Shown: positions 45,181-54,802, counted from the stretch's first letter. The stretch: 64,000 nt of DNA from Prevotella sp. HJM029 (GCF_000599605.1 NZ_KK082677.1:1-64000); one strand, 5' to 3'. The notes: generated by a model not told the origin, from the sequence alone. A program made the numbers and translations.

Positions 45181-47526
45181 ATGACGAAAAAATTGTCCTT
45201 GCTGCTGCTGTTGCTGCTGTTGCTGCTGCCAGCCCATGCTGTGCTCAAAGAGGGTAACTTAGAAAGCACACTCGCTATTCTTCGCACCGAACTTACCAAC
45301 TATCACGCCAACTTAGAACGGGAAGTGGGCGCCATGAAAGAGCAGCAAAAAGCGGTTCAAGACATGTTGTTCAACGTGATAGCTCGAAGCAACCAAAACG
45401 CGCTGATGCTCTATTCGCAAAAGCCCGAATATGTGTTTGACTTGGCTTATGCCTGCCACGAAGCCACCGAGCAATATGAAGATTTTAAGCAAAACCTGCT
45501 ACCCTTCCGGCAATTCATCGACCAAAATAAGTCAGAGATTGCACGCTACGACAATCTCATCAACACGCTCAGCTCCATGAACGTGGCCAATCTAAGTTCC
45601 AAGGCGCGCCTTGACAAAGGTGTGTGCCTGACACTGGCCATCAACATTCGCCACACCTTGAGCGACAACAGCAAGCAATTCACCGATTACATTGGTTATT
45701 ATGACTCGCTCGAGAAGCAATTGCAAGCACTCAACGATTACGCCAACCAATGTTATCGCGAAATCCAATACTCGATTTTCAACAATGCCGGACAGAACTA
45801 TTTCAGCGTGCTCAAACAGCTGCCCGAGAACCTGCAAGAGTCGAAACAAGCCGTGCAAAGCAAATACTTTGAGAAGACCAAGGTGCGCTCGCAATGGGAC
45901 GGGCGTTACATCGTCACCCTCTTCAGCCTCATTGCTTTCTATGGGCTCATCGCCGCTGCCGTTAATTTCTTCATCGCACGCTATCTCATGCCCAAGCGAT
46001 TGCGCCGACCTGCCATCATCGCACGACGAAAATATATTGTCATGGCCACATCGGCTATCACGTTGGCTGTGATTTTCGGCGTCATTCGCTTCTTCTCCTC
46101 GCAACATTTTATTGTCATGGCCAGTGGCTTGCTCGTGGGCTACACATGGCTGATGGCCGTCACCTTAGTTTCGCTACTGCTGCGTTTAGGTGGACGCCAA
46201 ATAAAAAGCGCGTTCTATCTCTATGCGCCTCTCATGGGCATGAGCCTTAGCGTGATTATCTTCCGCATTGTGCTCATCCCCGACAATTTAGTGAATCTAT
46301 TGCTGCCTCCCATGCTACTCGTCTTCACCTTGTGGCAATGGTTGGTCATTCGCCACCACACACGCCACGTTCCCCAGAGCGACACGCTACTTTCCTATGC
46401 GTCGCTATTGGTCTTTGGACTATCCTTGCTCGCTTCATGGATGGGCTACACGCTGCTCAGCGTGCAAGTGCTCATTTGGTGGATGATGCAACTCACGTGT
46501 ATCCTCACCATCACTTGTCTGCGTGGCTGGCTCAAAGCCTGGGGCATTAAACATCGCATGAGAGAGCGAAAAATCACTAAGACCTGGAGCTTTAACCTTG
46601 TTTATCAAGTCGTGCTACCCGTGCTTGCCATTGCTTCGTTTCTCTTAGCCATTTATTGGGCTGCCGATGTGTTTAATCTCAGCGATAAAATCTGGGACAT
46701 CTATCGCCATGCTTATATCAACACCAAATGGTTCGCAGCCAGCATCCTCGCCGTAGCCGAAGTGGTGTCGCTCTATTTCGTATTCAAATATCTCAACCAT
46801 AGCATAAAAGCGGTCTTAAAACTCCACTTCGAACGCTCCGACATCAGCACAGCGGCCAGCCGTTTCACCATGGCTAAGAATGTTGTTCAAGTGGCTGTCT
46901 GGGGCATTTGGACCATTTGCTCTTTAGCCGTTTTCCACATCGATAACACTTGGCTTGTAGTTGTTTCGGGCGGTTTTTCAACTGGTGTGGGTTTTGCCAT
47001 GAAAGATATTCTCGAAAACATTTATTACGGCATCTCGCTCATGGCGGGTCGTATAAAGGTGGGCGACTATATCATTTGCGATGGCATCCGCGGTCGTGTG
47101 AGCTCCATCAGCTACACTTCTACAACTATCGAGGCCAACGATGGCTCGGTCATTTCCTTCCAAAACAGCCAGCTACTCACCAAGAACTATAAGAACATGA
47201 CGAAAAACCATGGCTACGAGGTCGCTGTTTTAGAAGTGGGTGTGGCCTATGGCAACAACCTCAAACAAGTGAGAGAGCTCTTGCAGAAGAACATTCTCAA
47301 GTTGCCTTGCGTTGACGTCACCCGCGGTGTAACAGTGATGGTGAAAGAATTAGCCGATAGCGCCGTGACACTCAAAATCGTAGCATGGGTGTCCGTGCTG
47401 ACTCAGGCCATCGATTGCAGTCGCATTCTGGAATGTGCATACGACACACTCAACGCCAACAACATTGAAATTCCTTTCCCACAACAAGATATTCACATCA
47501 TCAACAACGAAACAAGTCAAAATTAA
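45181..47526 (+). CDS. Large mechanosensitive channel, MscS family
   Basis: Inner-membrane channel opened by membrane tension. The frame is open back to 44887 through array D, but ATG 45181 begins a signal peptide with a run of Leu (MTKKLSLLLLLL, then LPAHA). Residues about 20-230 form a periplasmic, coiled-coil-rich domain (EREVGAMKEQQKAVQD); then a series of about ten or eleven membrane segments between residues 240 and 600; the MscS pore/beta domain follows with GFSTGVGFAMKDILENIYYG (pore helix), GRIKVGDYI, and SYTSTTIEANDGSVISFQNSQL. 781 residues, like the large YbiO/YjeP-type members, not the small MscS. Confidence 0.87.
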   Translation: MTKKLSLLLLLLLLLLPAHAVLKEGNLESTLAILRTELTNYHANLEREVGAMKEQQKAVQDMLFNVIARSNQNALMLYSQKPEYVFDLAYACHEATEQYEDFKQNLLPFRQFIDQNKSEIARYDNLINTLSSMNVANLSSKARLDKGVCLTLAINIRHTLSDNSKQFTDYIGYYDSLEKQLQALNDYANQCYREIQYSIFNNAGQNYFSVLKQLPENLQESKQAVQSKYFEKTKVRSQWDGRYIVTLFSLIAFYGLIAAAVNFFIARYLMPKRLRRPAIIARRKYIVMATSAITLAVIFGVIRFFSSQHFIVMASGLLVGYTWLMAVTLVSLLLRLGGRQIKSAFYLYAPLMGMSLSVIIFRIVLIPDNLVNLLLPPMLLVFTLWQWLVIRHHTRHVPQSDTLLSYASLLVFGLSLLASWMGYTLLSVQVLIWWMMQLTCILTITCLRGWLKAWGIKHRMRERKITKTWSFNLVYQVVLPVLAIASFLLAIYWAADVFNLSDKIWDIYRHAYINTKWFAASILAVAEVVSLYFVFKYLNHSIKAVLKLHFERSDISTAASRFTMAKNVVQVAVWGIWTICSLAVFHIDNTWLVVVSGGFSTGVGFAMKDILENIYYGISLMAGRIKVGDYIICDGIRGRVSSISYTSTTIEANDGSVISFQNSQLLTKNYKNMTKNHGYEVAVLEVGVAYGNNLKQVRELLQKNILKLPCVDVTRGVTVMVKELADSAVTLKIVAWVSVLTQAIDCSRILECAYDTLNANNIEIPFPQQDIHIINNETSQN

Positions 47527-47628
47527 AACAAACAACAAGACATCTGAAAAGCCTTCAAAAAACAGTAGAGATTATCGATAAATTGATGGGAGAATGCCTT
47601 GTAAAAGCTATAGAATAAGGAGGAAAAG

Positions 47629-47660
47629 TTTGCGCTTTTCTTCCTTTTTATGTAATTTTG
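47629..47660 (+). promoter_or_regulatory. Promoter of kdsA transcript
   Basis: TTTG at 47629-47632, 20-bp spacer, TAATTTTG at 47653-47660; the kdsA start follows 20 bp later. Confidence 0.8.
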
Positions 47661-47680
47661 CACACCAAGTAAAAACGTTT

Positions 47681-48439
47681 ATGCTTATGCAACCCATCTT
47701 CATAGCTGGCCCTTGCGTGATTGAATCCGCAGAAATTTTAGATATCGTCGCTTGCAAATTGGTTGAAATCAACAACAAATTGGGCACTGATATCATCTTT
47801 AAATCCTCTTTTGACAAAGCCAACCGCACATCGCTCCGCTCATTCCGAGGTCCGGGATTGACACGCGGTTTGCAAATGTTGGCCGACATCAAAACAAAAT
47901 ATGGCTTGAAACTGCTCACCGACATTCACGAGAGCTATCAAGCAGAAGCCGCCGGCGAAGTGTGTGACGTGCTGCAAATTCCGGCATTCCTTTGTCGCCA
48001 AACCGATTTACTTGTTGCTGCAGCCCGAACTGGGAAGACGGTGAACATCAAAAAAGCACAATTCCTAAGTGGCAAAGATATGCGCTATCCTGTGGAGAAA
48101 GCCATGGAGAGTGGCGCTAAGGAGGTGTGGCTCACCGAACGTGGTAATAGTTTTGGCTACAATAATTTGGTAGTTGATTTCCGTAACATTCCCGACATGA
48201 AAGCTTTCGTCCCCACTGTGATAATGGACTGCACACATAGTGTACAACGCCCCGGAGCCGGGAATGGTTCAACGAGTGGCGATCGCAAATTTGTGCCTGC
48301 CATGGCGCTTGCAGCAAAGGCCTTTGGGGCAACGGGCTATTTCTTCGAAGTGCATCCCGACCCCGACCATGGATTAAGCGATGGCCCCAACATGCTGCAA
48401 CTCGACAACTTGCAAGGACTCATTGAAAAACTATTGTAA
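47681..48439 (+). CDS. kdsA: 3-deoxy-8-phosphooctulonate (Kdo-8-P) synthase
   Basis: Condenses arabinose 5-phosphate with phosphoenolpyruvate to Kdo-8-phosphate for LPS. The upstream frame is open to 47594, but it includes the promoter; ATG 47681 (or 47687) gives MLMQPIFIAGPCVIE. Motifs: FKSSFDKANRTSLRSFRGPG (residues about 42-61), LLTDIHE, IPAFLCRQTDLLVAAA, VNIKKAQFLS, LTERGNSFGYNNLVVD, MDCTHSVQRPG and the C-terminal EVHPDPDHGLSDGPNML. 252 residues. Directly followed (1 bp) by kdsD, which makes its sugar substrate. Confidence 0.95.
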   Translation: MLMQPIFIAGPCVIESAEILDIVACKLVEINNKLGTDIIFKSSFDKANRTSLRSFRGPGLTRGLQMLADIKTKYGLKLLTDIHESYQAEAAGEVCDVLQIPAFLCRQTDLLVAAARTGKTVNIKKAQFLSGKDMRYPVEKAMESGAKEVWLTERGNSFGYNNLVVDFRNIPDMKAFVPTVIMDCTHSVQRPGAGNGSTSGDRKFVPAMALAAKAFGATGYFFEVHPDPDHGLSDGPNMLQLDNLQGLIEKLL

Positions 48440-48440
48440 A

Positions 48441-49421
48441 ATGGAGCAAGATAACGATATACAGACACGCATCAAACAAGCCTGCCAATGGGGCATTCAA
48501 GCGCTTAAAGAAGAAGCCGAAGCCATTCACGAACTCATTCCACTAGTAGACGAGAACTTCACTAAAGCCGTGGAGATGATGTATGCTTGCCACGGAAAAA
48601 TCATCGTGACAGGTGTCGGAAAGAGTGGAAATATCGGTGCAAAGATTGCAGCCACACTGGCTTCGACTGGGACACCCGCCTTTTTCATCAATCCTTTAGA
48701 TGTATATCATGGTGATTTGGGCGTAATGACCGCTGACGACGTTGTACTGGCACTGAGCAACTCGGGGCAAACCGATGAATTGTTGCGGTTTATTCCGATG
48801 GTGCTCCATATGAACATTCCCATCATTTCGATGACGGCCAACCCGCAATCGCTGCTGGCAAAATATAGCAATGCACACATTCAAGTGCGGGTAAAAAAGG
48901 AAGCATGTCCACTTAATTTGGCACCAACCAGCAGCACGACAGCTGCTTTGGCCATGGGCGATGCTTTAGCCATAGCACTGATGCAGGTGCGTAACTTCCG
49001 CCCACAGGACTTCGCCCAATTTCATCCTGGTGGTGAGCTGGGCAAACGATTGCTCATGACGGCAGGCGACGTGATGCGCACAGAGGACTTGCCCATCATT
49101 CCACAAGACATGCACTTGGGCGAAGCTATCATCTGCGTGAGTAAAGGCCAATTAGGTTTGGGCGTTGCTTTAGAAGACAATAAAGTGATTGGGCTCATCA
49201 CCGATGGTGACATTCGTCGTGCCATGGAACGCTGGCAAGCAGAATTTTTCAACCACACCGTGAGCGACATCATGACACGCACGCCAAAACACGTGTTGCC
49301 CACCACCAAAATCACCGAAATCCAAGCTATCATGCATCGACATAAAATTCACACGGTGCTTGTAACTGACGAACAAAAACATTTGCTTGGCGTAGTTGAT
49401 CACTATGCCTGCATGTTGTAA
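48441..49421 (+). CDS. kdsD: D-arabinose 5-phosphate isomerase
   Basis: Isomerises ribulose 5-phosphate to arabinose 5-phosphate, the substrate of KdsA. ATG 48441 gives MEQDNDIQTRI. SIS domain about residues 30-180 with VTGVGKSGNIGAKIAATLAS, PLDVYHGDLGVM, ALSNSGQTDELL and LAPTSSTTAALAMGDALAI; then two CBS domains about 205-326 (VMRTEDLPIIPQD..., IMTRTPKHVLPTTKI). 326 residues, KpsF/GutQ family. One base after the kdsA stop and overlapping the phospholipase-D-like gene by 17 bp. Confidence 0.94.
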   Translation: MEQDNDIQTRIKQACQWGIQALKEEAEAIHELIPLVDENFTKAVEMMYACHGKIIVTGVGKSGNIGAKIAATLASTGTPAFFINPLDVYHGDLGVMTADDVVLALSNSGQTDELLRFIPMVLHMNIPIISMTANPQSLLAKYSNAHIQVRVKKEACPLNLAPTSSTTAALAMGDALAIALMQVRNFRPQDFAQFHPGGELGKRLLMTAGDVMRTEDLPIIPQDMHLGEAIICVSKGQLGLGVALEDNKVIGLITDGDIRRAMERWQAEFFNHTVSDIMTRTPKHVLPTTKITEIQAIMHRHKIHTVLVTDEQKHLLGVVDHYACML

Positions 49422-50709
49422 TAAAACTCTTTTCCACAATTTGAAATCTATACTGCTCATCATCAGTTTGCTTTTGTGCTTCACTTTACAAAGTGCAGCA
49501 CAATCAGCCGACACGCTCGTCAAGCGCGATTTAACAAACCATGGCATCCGTTTCACCCACAACAACACCGTGGTATTGCTTCCTTCAGGACAAGAGAAGT
49601 TCGACGATATGTTTCGCGCCATTCGTCAAGCCAAGAAAAGTATCCATTTAGAATATTTCAACTTTCGCAACGACTCCATCGCCAACCTGCTCTTTAGCCT
49701 CTTAGAAGAACGGGCACGAGTTGGTGTAGAAGTGCGCGCCTTGTTTGATGCTTTTGGCAATTCCTCCAATAATCGCCCACTCAAACGACAGCATCTTGAC
49801 ACCATACGTGCAAAAGGAATCGAAATCTACGAATTCGACCCTATTACTTTCCCGTGGATTAACCACGTCTTTGCACGCGACCACCGCAAGATTGTGGTCA
49901 TCGATGGCTCCGTGGCTTATACAGGTGGCATGAATGTAGCCGATTACTACATCAAAGGCACTGAAGCTGTGGGTGAATGGCACGACATGCATTGCCGCAT
50001 AGAAGGTGACGCGGTGAACACGCTCCAACAGATTTTCCTCAATATTTGGAATAAAACTACAGGGCAACATATCGGTGGAGCACAATATTTCCGTGGTGGA
50101 AAGTTGCAGCCCAACGAATTTCAAGGACTCAAGCCTGACGCGTGTGCAAGCAAAGGACACAAGCAGGTAGGTATCATCAATCGCGAACCCCACACCAGCA
50201 ATAAGATTATTCGACAATTCTATCTCTCGGCCATCAATCATGCCCGCGATAGCATTAAAATCATTAACCCCTACTTCACCCTCAACCACAAACTGAAACA
50301 AGCGCTCAAGCGCGCTGCAGCCCGAGGCGTGAAAGTCGATATTATGTTGAGTGTGCGTAGCGATATCCCACTAACTCCTGACTGCGGTTTCTACAATGCC
50401 CACAAACTCATGAAACGAGGTTGCCACATTTGGCTCTATGAACCAGGATTCCATCACACCAAAATCATCACCGTCGACGGACAACTGTGCACCGTCGGCA
50501 GTGCTAATCTCAATGCACGAAGCCTGAGTTGGGACTATGAAGAAAATGCTGTAATCCTCGACTCTTGCACCACAAAGCAGTTGGATGACCTTTTCAATCG
50601 CGAAAAGAAAGATAGTTTCTATCTCACCGAAGAAAAATGGAAACAATGGCGAACACCATGGCAACGCTTCCGCGGATTCATAGGTCATGTGATTGCTCCC
50701 TTTTTATAA
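49405..50709 (+). CDS. Phospholipase D family protein, cardiolipin-synthase-like, with signal sequence
   Basis: Two HKD motifs mark a phospholipase D superfamily enzyme: HRKIVVIDGSVAYTGGMN near residue 159 and HHTKIITVDGQLCTVGSANLNARS near residue 350 (given in part). Architecture is that of bacterial cardiolipin synthase, but instead of two N-terminal membrane helices it has one hydrophobic segment (LKSILLIISLLLCFTLQSAAQ, about residues 11-31) with a signal-peptidase-like end, so it may act in the periplasm. Start ATG at 49405 (a TTG lies 9 bp earlier); 434 residues. Overlaps kdsD by 17 bp, so translation is linked to Kdo synthesis. Confidence 0.85.
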   Translation: MPACCNKTLFHNLKSILLIISLLLCFTLQSAAQSADTLVKRDLTNHGIRFTHNNTVVLLPSGQEKFDDMFRAIRQAKKSIHLEYFNFRNDSIANLLFSLLEERARVGVEVRALFDAFGNSSNNRPLKRQHLDTIRAKGIEIYEFDPITFPWINHVFARDHRKIVVIDGSVAYTGGMNVADYYIKGTEAVGEWHDMHCRIEGDAVNTLQQIFLNIWNKTTGQHIGGAQYFRGGKLQPNEFQGLKPDACASKGHKQVGIINREPHTSNKIIRQFYLSAINHARDSIKIINPYFTLNHKLKQALKRAAARGVKVDIMLSVRSDIPLTPDCGFYNAHKLMKRGCHIWLYEPGFHHTKIITVDGQLCTVGSANLNARSLSWDYEENAVILDSCTTKQLDDLFNREKKDSFYLTEEKWKQWRTPWQRFRGFIGHVIAPFL

Positions 50710-50727
50710 AAACAATTGAACAAAAAA

Positions 50728-51366
50728 ATGAGCGAAAACAATCTGCATTCCACTGGGCACATGCCACCTCATGCTGCAATGCGCCCCAAAATAGCCATCA
50801 TTGACAATAATGTGTTGGCAACTATTGGGCTAAAAAATCTGCTACAAAACGTGATTCCTATTGCCGACATCGAAACCTTTTTCAACCTCAATGAACTTGA
50901 AGCTGCCGGAGCACAACAATTCATGCACTTTTTCGTGGCCATGAAAATTATGCTCGAAAATCGTCAATTCTTCCTCGCCAATCGACAAAAAACCATTGTG
51001 CTCACTACAGAACAAAGCTACGAACACAAAGTGATGGAGTTTAAAACACTCTGCATCAGCACCAGCGAAGAGCAACTTGTGAAAGCTATTCTGCAATTAG
51101 AGCAATATGGACATCCAGGCGGAAAGAATTTACCCGAAATGCCCAAAGCACTCAAAACCAAACTGCTCACCGATCGCGAAATCGAAGTTCTTGCACTCAT
51201 CGCGCAAGGATTCATCAACAAAGAAATTGGTAGTCAGCTTAATATTAGCCTAACGACGGTCATCAGTCATCGCAAAAACATCACCGAGAAGCTCGGTATG
51301 AAAAGTGTCAGTGCCCTCACCATCTATGCCGTCATGCATGGTTATGTGGACATCAATAAGATTTAA
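50728..51366 (+). CDS. LuxR-type regulator with degenerate receiver domain
   Basis: A 212-residue transcription regulator. Residues about 18-125 have a receiver-like outline (PKIAIIDNNVLATIGLKNLL as the first beta-alpha unit) but the expected phospho-acceptor Asp at the end of strand 3 is missing: the matching segment reads MHFFVAMKIM. Residues about 145-212 are a LuxR/FixJ helix-turn-helix: LLTDREIEVLALIAQGFINK, EIGSQLNISLTTVISHRKNI, TEKLGMKSVSALTIYAVMHG. ATG 50728 is chosen over TTG 50716. It begins 18 bp after the phospholipase-D-like gene. Probably active without phosphorylation or by another signal; targets unknown. Confidence 0.85.
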   Translation: MSENNLHSTGHMPPHAAMRPKIAIIDNNVLATIGLKNLLQNVIPIADIETFFNLNELEAAGAQQFMHFFVAMKIMLENRQFFLANRQKTIVLTTEQSYEHKVMEFKTLCISTSEEQLVKAILQLEQYGHPGGKNLPEMPKALKTKLLTDREIEVLALIAQGFINKEIGSQLNISLTTVISHRKNITEKLGMKSVSALTIYAVMHGYVDINKI

Positions 51367-51458
51367 GCCCTTTCAATACCGCGTCATTAAACGCTCTGGC
51401 ATATACCAACACCTGGAGGACTTTTATAGATAATGTTCAATCCAGTGGGAGAGGATTG

Positions 51459-51578
51459 TTTTCAAACAAGCGGTCGCCACCAGACGAACAAACATTTTTA
51501 TCAAAAACATGCGGTCGCCACCAGACGAACAAGCATTTTTATCAAAAACAGACGAGTGCCACCAGACGAACAAGCATT
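51459..51578. repeat. Array E: short 41-bp tandem repeat
   Basis: GCCACCAGACGAACAA at 51476, 51517 and 51558 (41-bp steps), preceded by a partial unit. Linker CATTTTTATCAAAAACATGC supplies the A/T tract. Located between convergent genes, before the rny terminator. The remaining bases of 51367-51724 show no gene. Confidence 0.93.
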
Positions 51579-51673
51579 AACGACAGATGAGAAGCAAAAC
51601 ACATTTCGGACAGTAAATGCCACTTGTTCTATGCACATAAAGTTGCACTATCACAAGGCAAGCAAGCCACAAA

Positions 51674-51707
51674 AAAGCGGAGAACTTCTGCTGAAATTCT
51701 CCGCTTT
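51674..51707 (-). terminator. Terminator of rny operon
   Basis: AAAGCGGAGAA and TTCTCCGCTTT pair over 11 bp around a 12-base loop; on the minus strand the stem is followed by TTTTTT. Could also work for the plus strand weakly. Confidence 0.85.
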
Positions 51708-51724
51708 GTTAAGTAGAATGAGAT

Positions 51725-53260
51725 TTATTTTGCGTAAGCAATAGAACGCGTTTCGCGTATCACAGTAATCTTCACCTGTCCAGGATAAGTCATCTCATTC
51801 TGTATTTTCGTTGCAATTTCGTCACTGAGTTTGGTGCTCTCCTCATCAGTCATCTTGTCAGCGCCTACAATCACACGCAACTCTCGTCCAGCCTGAATAG
51901 CATAGGTTTTCGTCACACCTGGATAGCTCATCGCTATCGCCTCGAGGTCATTGAGACGCTTGATATAGGCTTCGACAATCTCGCGACGCGCACCAGGACG
52001 TGCACCCGAAATGGCATCACACACTTGCACAATGGGTGCCAACAACGTAGTCATCTCTTCCTCATCGTGGTGCGCGGCAATAGCGTTACATATTTCGGGT
52101 TTTTCTTTATATTTCTCGGCTATTTTCGCACCATACAAAGCATGGGGCAATTCGCTTTCTTCGTCGGGCACCTTACCTATGTCGTGCAACAGACCTGCGC
52201 GCTTAGCCTTTTTGGGATTAAGCCCCAACTCACTGGCCATGACAGCACAGAGGTTAGCCGTTTCGCGGGCATGCTGTAACAAGTTTTGACCATAACTCGA
52301 CCGGTATTTCATCTTTCCAACGATGCGGATGAGTTCGGGATGAAGTCCATGAATACCCAAGTCGATTGCTGTGCGTTTTCCCGTTTCTATGACTTCATTG
52401 TCGAGTTGTTTTTTCACTTTGGCTACAACTTCCTCAATACGCGCGGGATGGATTCGCCCATCAGCAACCAATTGGTGGAGCGCCAAACGGCAGACTTCGC
52501 GGCGAATAGGATCGAAAGCACTGATGACAATGGCTTCGGGTGTGTCATCGACAACGATTTCAACACCTGTAGCAGCCTCTAATGCACGAATATTACGCCC
52601 CTCGCGACCAATAATCCGTCCCTTCACTTCATCGTTCTCAATGTGGAACACACTCACCGAGTTTTCAATAGCCGTTTCGGTAGCTACGCGCTGAATGGTT
52701 TGAATCACAATCTTCTTGGCTTGCTGATTGGCGTTAAGCTTGGCTTCGTCCATAATTTCGTTGACATAGCTGGCAGCATCCAACTTAGCTTGATCCTTCA
52801 AGCTCTCCACCAATCGGCTTTTCGCCTCCTCGGCACTCAGTCCAGAGAGTTCTTCGAGCTTGGCCTGCTCTTGCTTTTGCATTTTCTCCACTTCTTGTTG
52901 CTTAAGCCTCAAAAGCTTCATTTCATTATCAATGCGCAGCTGCTCTTGATCCACCTCCTGCTTGCGACGCCCCAATTCTTCTTGGCGTTGGTTGAGGGTA
53001 ATCTCGCGCTGCTTCAATCGATTCTCATTTTGCTGAATCTTCTGATTGCGCTGCTGCACCTCTTTTTCAAGCTCACTCTTTTTGTTTAGGAACTTCTCTT
53101 TTACTTCCAGAAGTTTCTTTTCTTTCAACACTTCAGCCTCTTTATTGGCAGCTGCCACCATCTCATTGTATTTTCCTTTAATCACATAGCGGAAAATGCT
53201 ATATCCTGCAGCGCCACCAATACAAAGCGCTATGCAGGCTGTTATAATTGTTAGAAACAT
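51725..53260 (-). CDS. rny: Ribonuclease Y
   Basis: Membrane-anchored endoribonuclease that starts mRNA decay. N-terminal membrane helix ([18 protein letters not shown], residues 5-22), long coiled coil about 30-190 rich in Glu/Lys/Gln, KH domain [19 protein letters not shown] (about 215), and HD domain with [15 protein letters not shown] and AAHHDEEE (metal ligands). C-terminal domain ends [14 protein letters not shown]. 511 residues, family length. It is the last gene of zapB-like/zapA/rny, 33 bp after zapA. Confidence 0.95.
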   Translation of the reverse strand: MFLTIITACIALCIGGAAGYSIFRYVIKGKYNEMVAAANKEAEVLKEKKLLEVKEKFLNKKSELEKEVQQRNQKIQQNENRLKQREITLNQRQEELGRRKQEVDQEQLRIDNEMKLLRLKQQEVEKMQKQEQAKLEELSGLSAEEAKSRLVESLKDQAKLDAASYVNEIMDEAKLNANQQAKKIVIQTIQRVATETAIENSVSVFHIENDEVKGRIIGREGRNIRALEAATGVEIVVDDTPEAIVISAFDPIRREVCRLALHQLVADGRIHPARIEEVVAKVKKQLDNEVIETGKRTAIDLGIHGLHPELIRIVGKMKYRSSYGQNLLQHARETANLCAVMASELGLNPKKAKRAGLLHDIGKVPDEESELPHALYGAKIAEKYKEKPEICNAIAAHHDEEEMTTLLAPIVQVCDAISGARPGARREIVEAYIKRLNDLEAIAMSYPGVTKTYAIQAGRELRVIVGADKMTDEESTKLSDEIATKIQNEMTYPGQVKITVIRETRSIAYAK

Positions 53261-53293
53261 GTATGATTTATTTTTTATGAATATGCTTAACTT

Positions 53294-53593
53294 CTATGCT
53301 AACGCCGCCTCGACCTCAGAAGTAAGCTGGTGAAGAAGTTTATTAAAAGGAGCAGTGTCGTTGCGTCGAGCCTCACGCGCATATTGAAATGCTATATTAA
53401 TGAGCGCCATATAAAGCAATTGCTCTCGACCTATTTGACCCTTATATTTCTCTGCATAGACATTCATCGTGTCGGTAATAACCTTTGCCGCCTCACGGTA
53501 TAAGGCTTCATCCTCCCGCAACACCGTTAGCGGGATTTCGTTATCATAGACATGCAATGTGATACGCAGTGTTTTATTCTTCTCGTCAGCCAT
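53294..53593 (-). CDS. zapA: Cell division protein ZapA
   Basis: A 99-residue FtsZ-associated protein that stabilises Z-ring filaments. N-terminal globular part LRITLHVYDNEIPLTVLRED, conserved EALYREAAKVITDTMNVYAEKY, then a long C-terminal helix (LLYMALINIAFQYAREAR). Between the ZapB-like gene (3 bp) and rny (33 bp) on the same strand. Confidence 0.88.
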   Translation of the reverse strand: MADEKNKTLRITLHVYDNEIPLTVLREDEALYREAAKVITDTMNVYAEKYKGQIGREQLLYMALINIAFQYAREARRNDTAPFNKLLHQLTSEVEAALA

Positions 53594-53596
53594 ACT

Positions 53597-53893
53597 TTAC
53601 AACTGTTCACTGAGCAGCGTAATACATTTATTGACGTCGCGAATGAGCTTCTGCAACCGTTTTTGAGCACTTTCGACATCGCCGTCGGTCACTTCGAGCA
53701 TCCTCGCAGTCTTTAATCGTTCATAGTCCTTCTGGGCTTTCGCCAATTGCATTTGAAGTGTTTCATTCTCTTCCCTACACGCCATCAGACGAGACTCAAG
53801 CGCCGCATACTCTACTTTTAATGTATCATATTGGAGAATGAGCTGGCGAATGCGAGTAGAAAACAAATTTAACTTCTCTTCGATTGCGTCCAT
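53597..53893 (-). CDS. Small coiled-coil protein, ZapB-like by position
   Basis: A 98-residue protein that is almost entirely coiled coil (LILQYDTLKVEYAALESRLM, then EENETLQMQLAKAQKDYERL) with a short C-terminal tail. Met at 53893 (MDAIEEKLNLF) is taken as the start because the promoter -7 element lies just 18 bp upstream, leaving a very short leader; the frame is open to 53914. No enzymatic motif. The position directly before zapA suggests a division role similar to ZapB; sequence alone does not prove it. Confidence 0.75.
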   Translation of the reverse strand: MDAIEEKLNLFSTRIRQLILQYDTLKVEYAALESRLMACREENETLQMQLAKAQKDYERLKTARMLEVTDGDVESAQKRLQKLIRDVNKCITLLSEQL

Positions 53894-53911
53894 AGAACTA
53901 CAATTTAGCCG

Positions 53912-53943
53912 CAAATTTAACGATTTAGATTGGAACAGCCAAA
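53912..53943 (-). promoter_or_regulatory. Promoter of zapB-like/zapA/rny operon
   Basis: Minus strand TTTGG (53939-53943), 19-bp spacer, TAAATTTG (53912-53919): full match. The predicted leader is only about 10-15 nt. Confidence 0.8.
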
Positions 53944-54040
53944 TCTTGTTTTAAGTTTTGCCCCGCGTAACGTCCCATGTGGCACGCCGCCAAGAACAAC
54001 CATAAAAACCCATGAAATGGTGTGCGCAATCTGTAAGAAA

Positions 54041-54673
54041 CTATTTTTTTGCCGCGGCATCATCTTTCACACGCGGTTCCTTTTTGCTCAATAGCACCAC
54101 TTGGAACACGAAATCGGTCATCCATTTAGACGAAAATCCTAACCGCTTTTGATACTGGCGCACGTGCAAGACGGTTTTCATCACCCCCGGGTCGGTGAAA
54201 TCGTTCTTGGTCAGCACGTCGTTGATGGTCTTCTCCGTCATAGTATAGAGTGCTTTCTTCATGAACGACGGCAGACGCAACTTCAATTTCATCAGGTTGC
54301 CAATGAGCATCATCAAATCCTGACAGAAGGCTTGGAATTGAGCCATATAAGGCTGCACGTCCTGCAATTTGCGGCAGTTTTTACGAATGCTCGCATCCAC
54401 TTCGCGAAAGAAATTATCGTTGGTGCCATAAATCTCACGCATCATCTTTTCACATTGTTTGCGCTCACCCAATCCCAACTTGTTGTTGAGCGTGGGCACA
54501 TGCAGTGTGGTTTTAAACGTGCGCAACTCGGGAAGCATCCCCAAATTATTAATACCCAAGTTGGATGCGAGCGATGCTTCAAAATAAACACTGATGAGCA
54601 TCATATAGTCTTCCATCCCGCCCGCCTTGGGGGCAGCTTCCTTTCTCTTGAGAATATTAGAAAAAAATCCCAT
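54041..54673 (-). CDS. Conserved-looking hypothetical protein
   Basis: A 210-residue soluble protein without signal peptide or membrane segments. Starts MGFFSNILKRKEAAPKAGG; the rest is predicted mostly helical, with MMLISVYFEASLASNLGINN, KCEKMMREIYGT-like text (actually KQCEKMMREIYGT) and a basic tail KKEPRVKDDAAAKK. I do not recognise the family. It has a clear own promoter (54723-54754) and lies 127 bp upstream of the ZapB-like promoter region on the same strand. Confidence 0.7.
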   Translation of the reverse strand: MGFFSNILKRKEAAPKAGGMEDYMMLISVYFEASLASNLGINNLGMLPELRTFKTTLHVPTLNNKLGLGERKQCEKMMREIYGTNDNFFREVDASIRKNCRKLQDVQPYMAQFQAFCQDLMMLIGNLMKLKLRLPSFMKKALYTMTEKTINDVLTKNDFTDPGVMKTVLHVRQYQKRLGFSSKWMTDFVFQVVLLSKKEPRVKDDAAAKK

Positions 54674-54722
54674 TTTTTGTCTCGTTATGATTCTAAGTTA
54701 TGTTTCAAATTCAATGTTTGCG

Positions 54723-54754
54723 CAAAGGTACAACATTTCACGCGATTGACCTAA
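54723..54754 (-). promoter_or_regulatory. Promoter of hypothetical gene 54041-54673
   Basis: Minus strand TTAGG (54750-54754), 19-bp spacer, TACCTTTG (54723-54730). The -33 element has one change from TTTGG. Confidence 0.7.
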
Positions 54755-54802
54755 TTTTTACATACGAAAGGCCGTCGAAACGCACCTTTTAATCCTTCAT
54801 TT

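Noticed and set aside
53894-54040. 6S RNA near zapA
   Set aside because: Position is suggestive by analogy with other bacteria, but no long hairpin with a central bubble can be drawn, and a clear protein-gene promoter occupies part of it.
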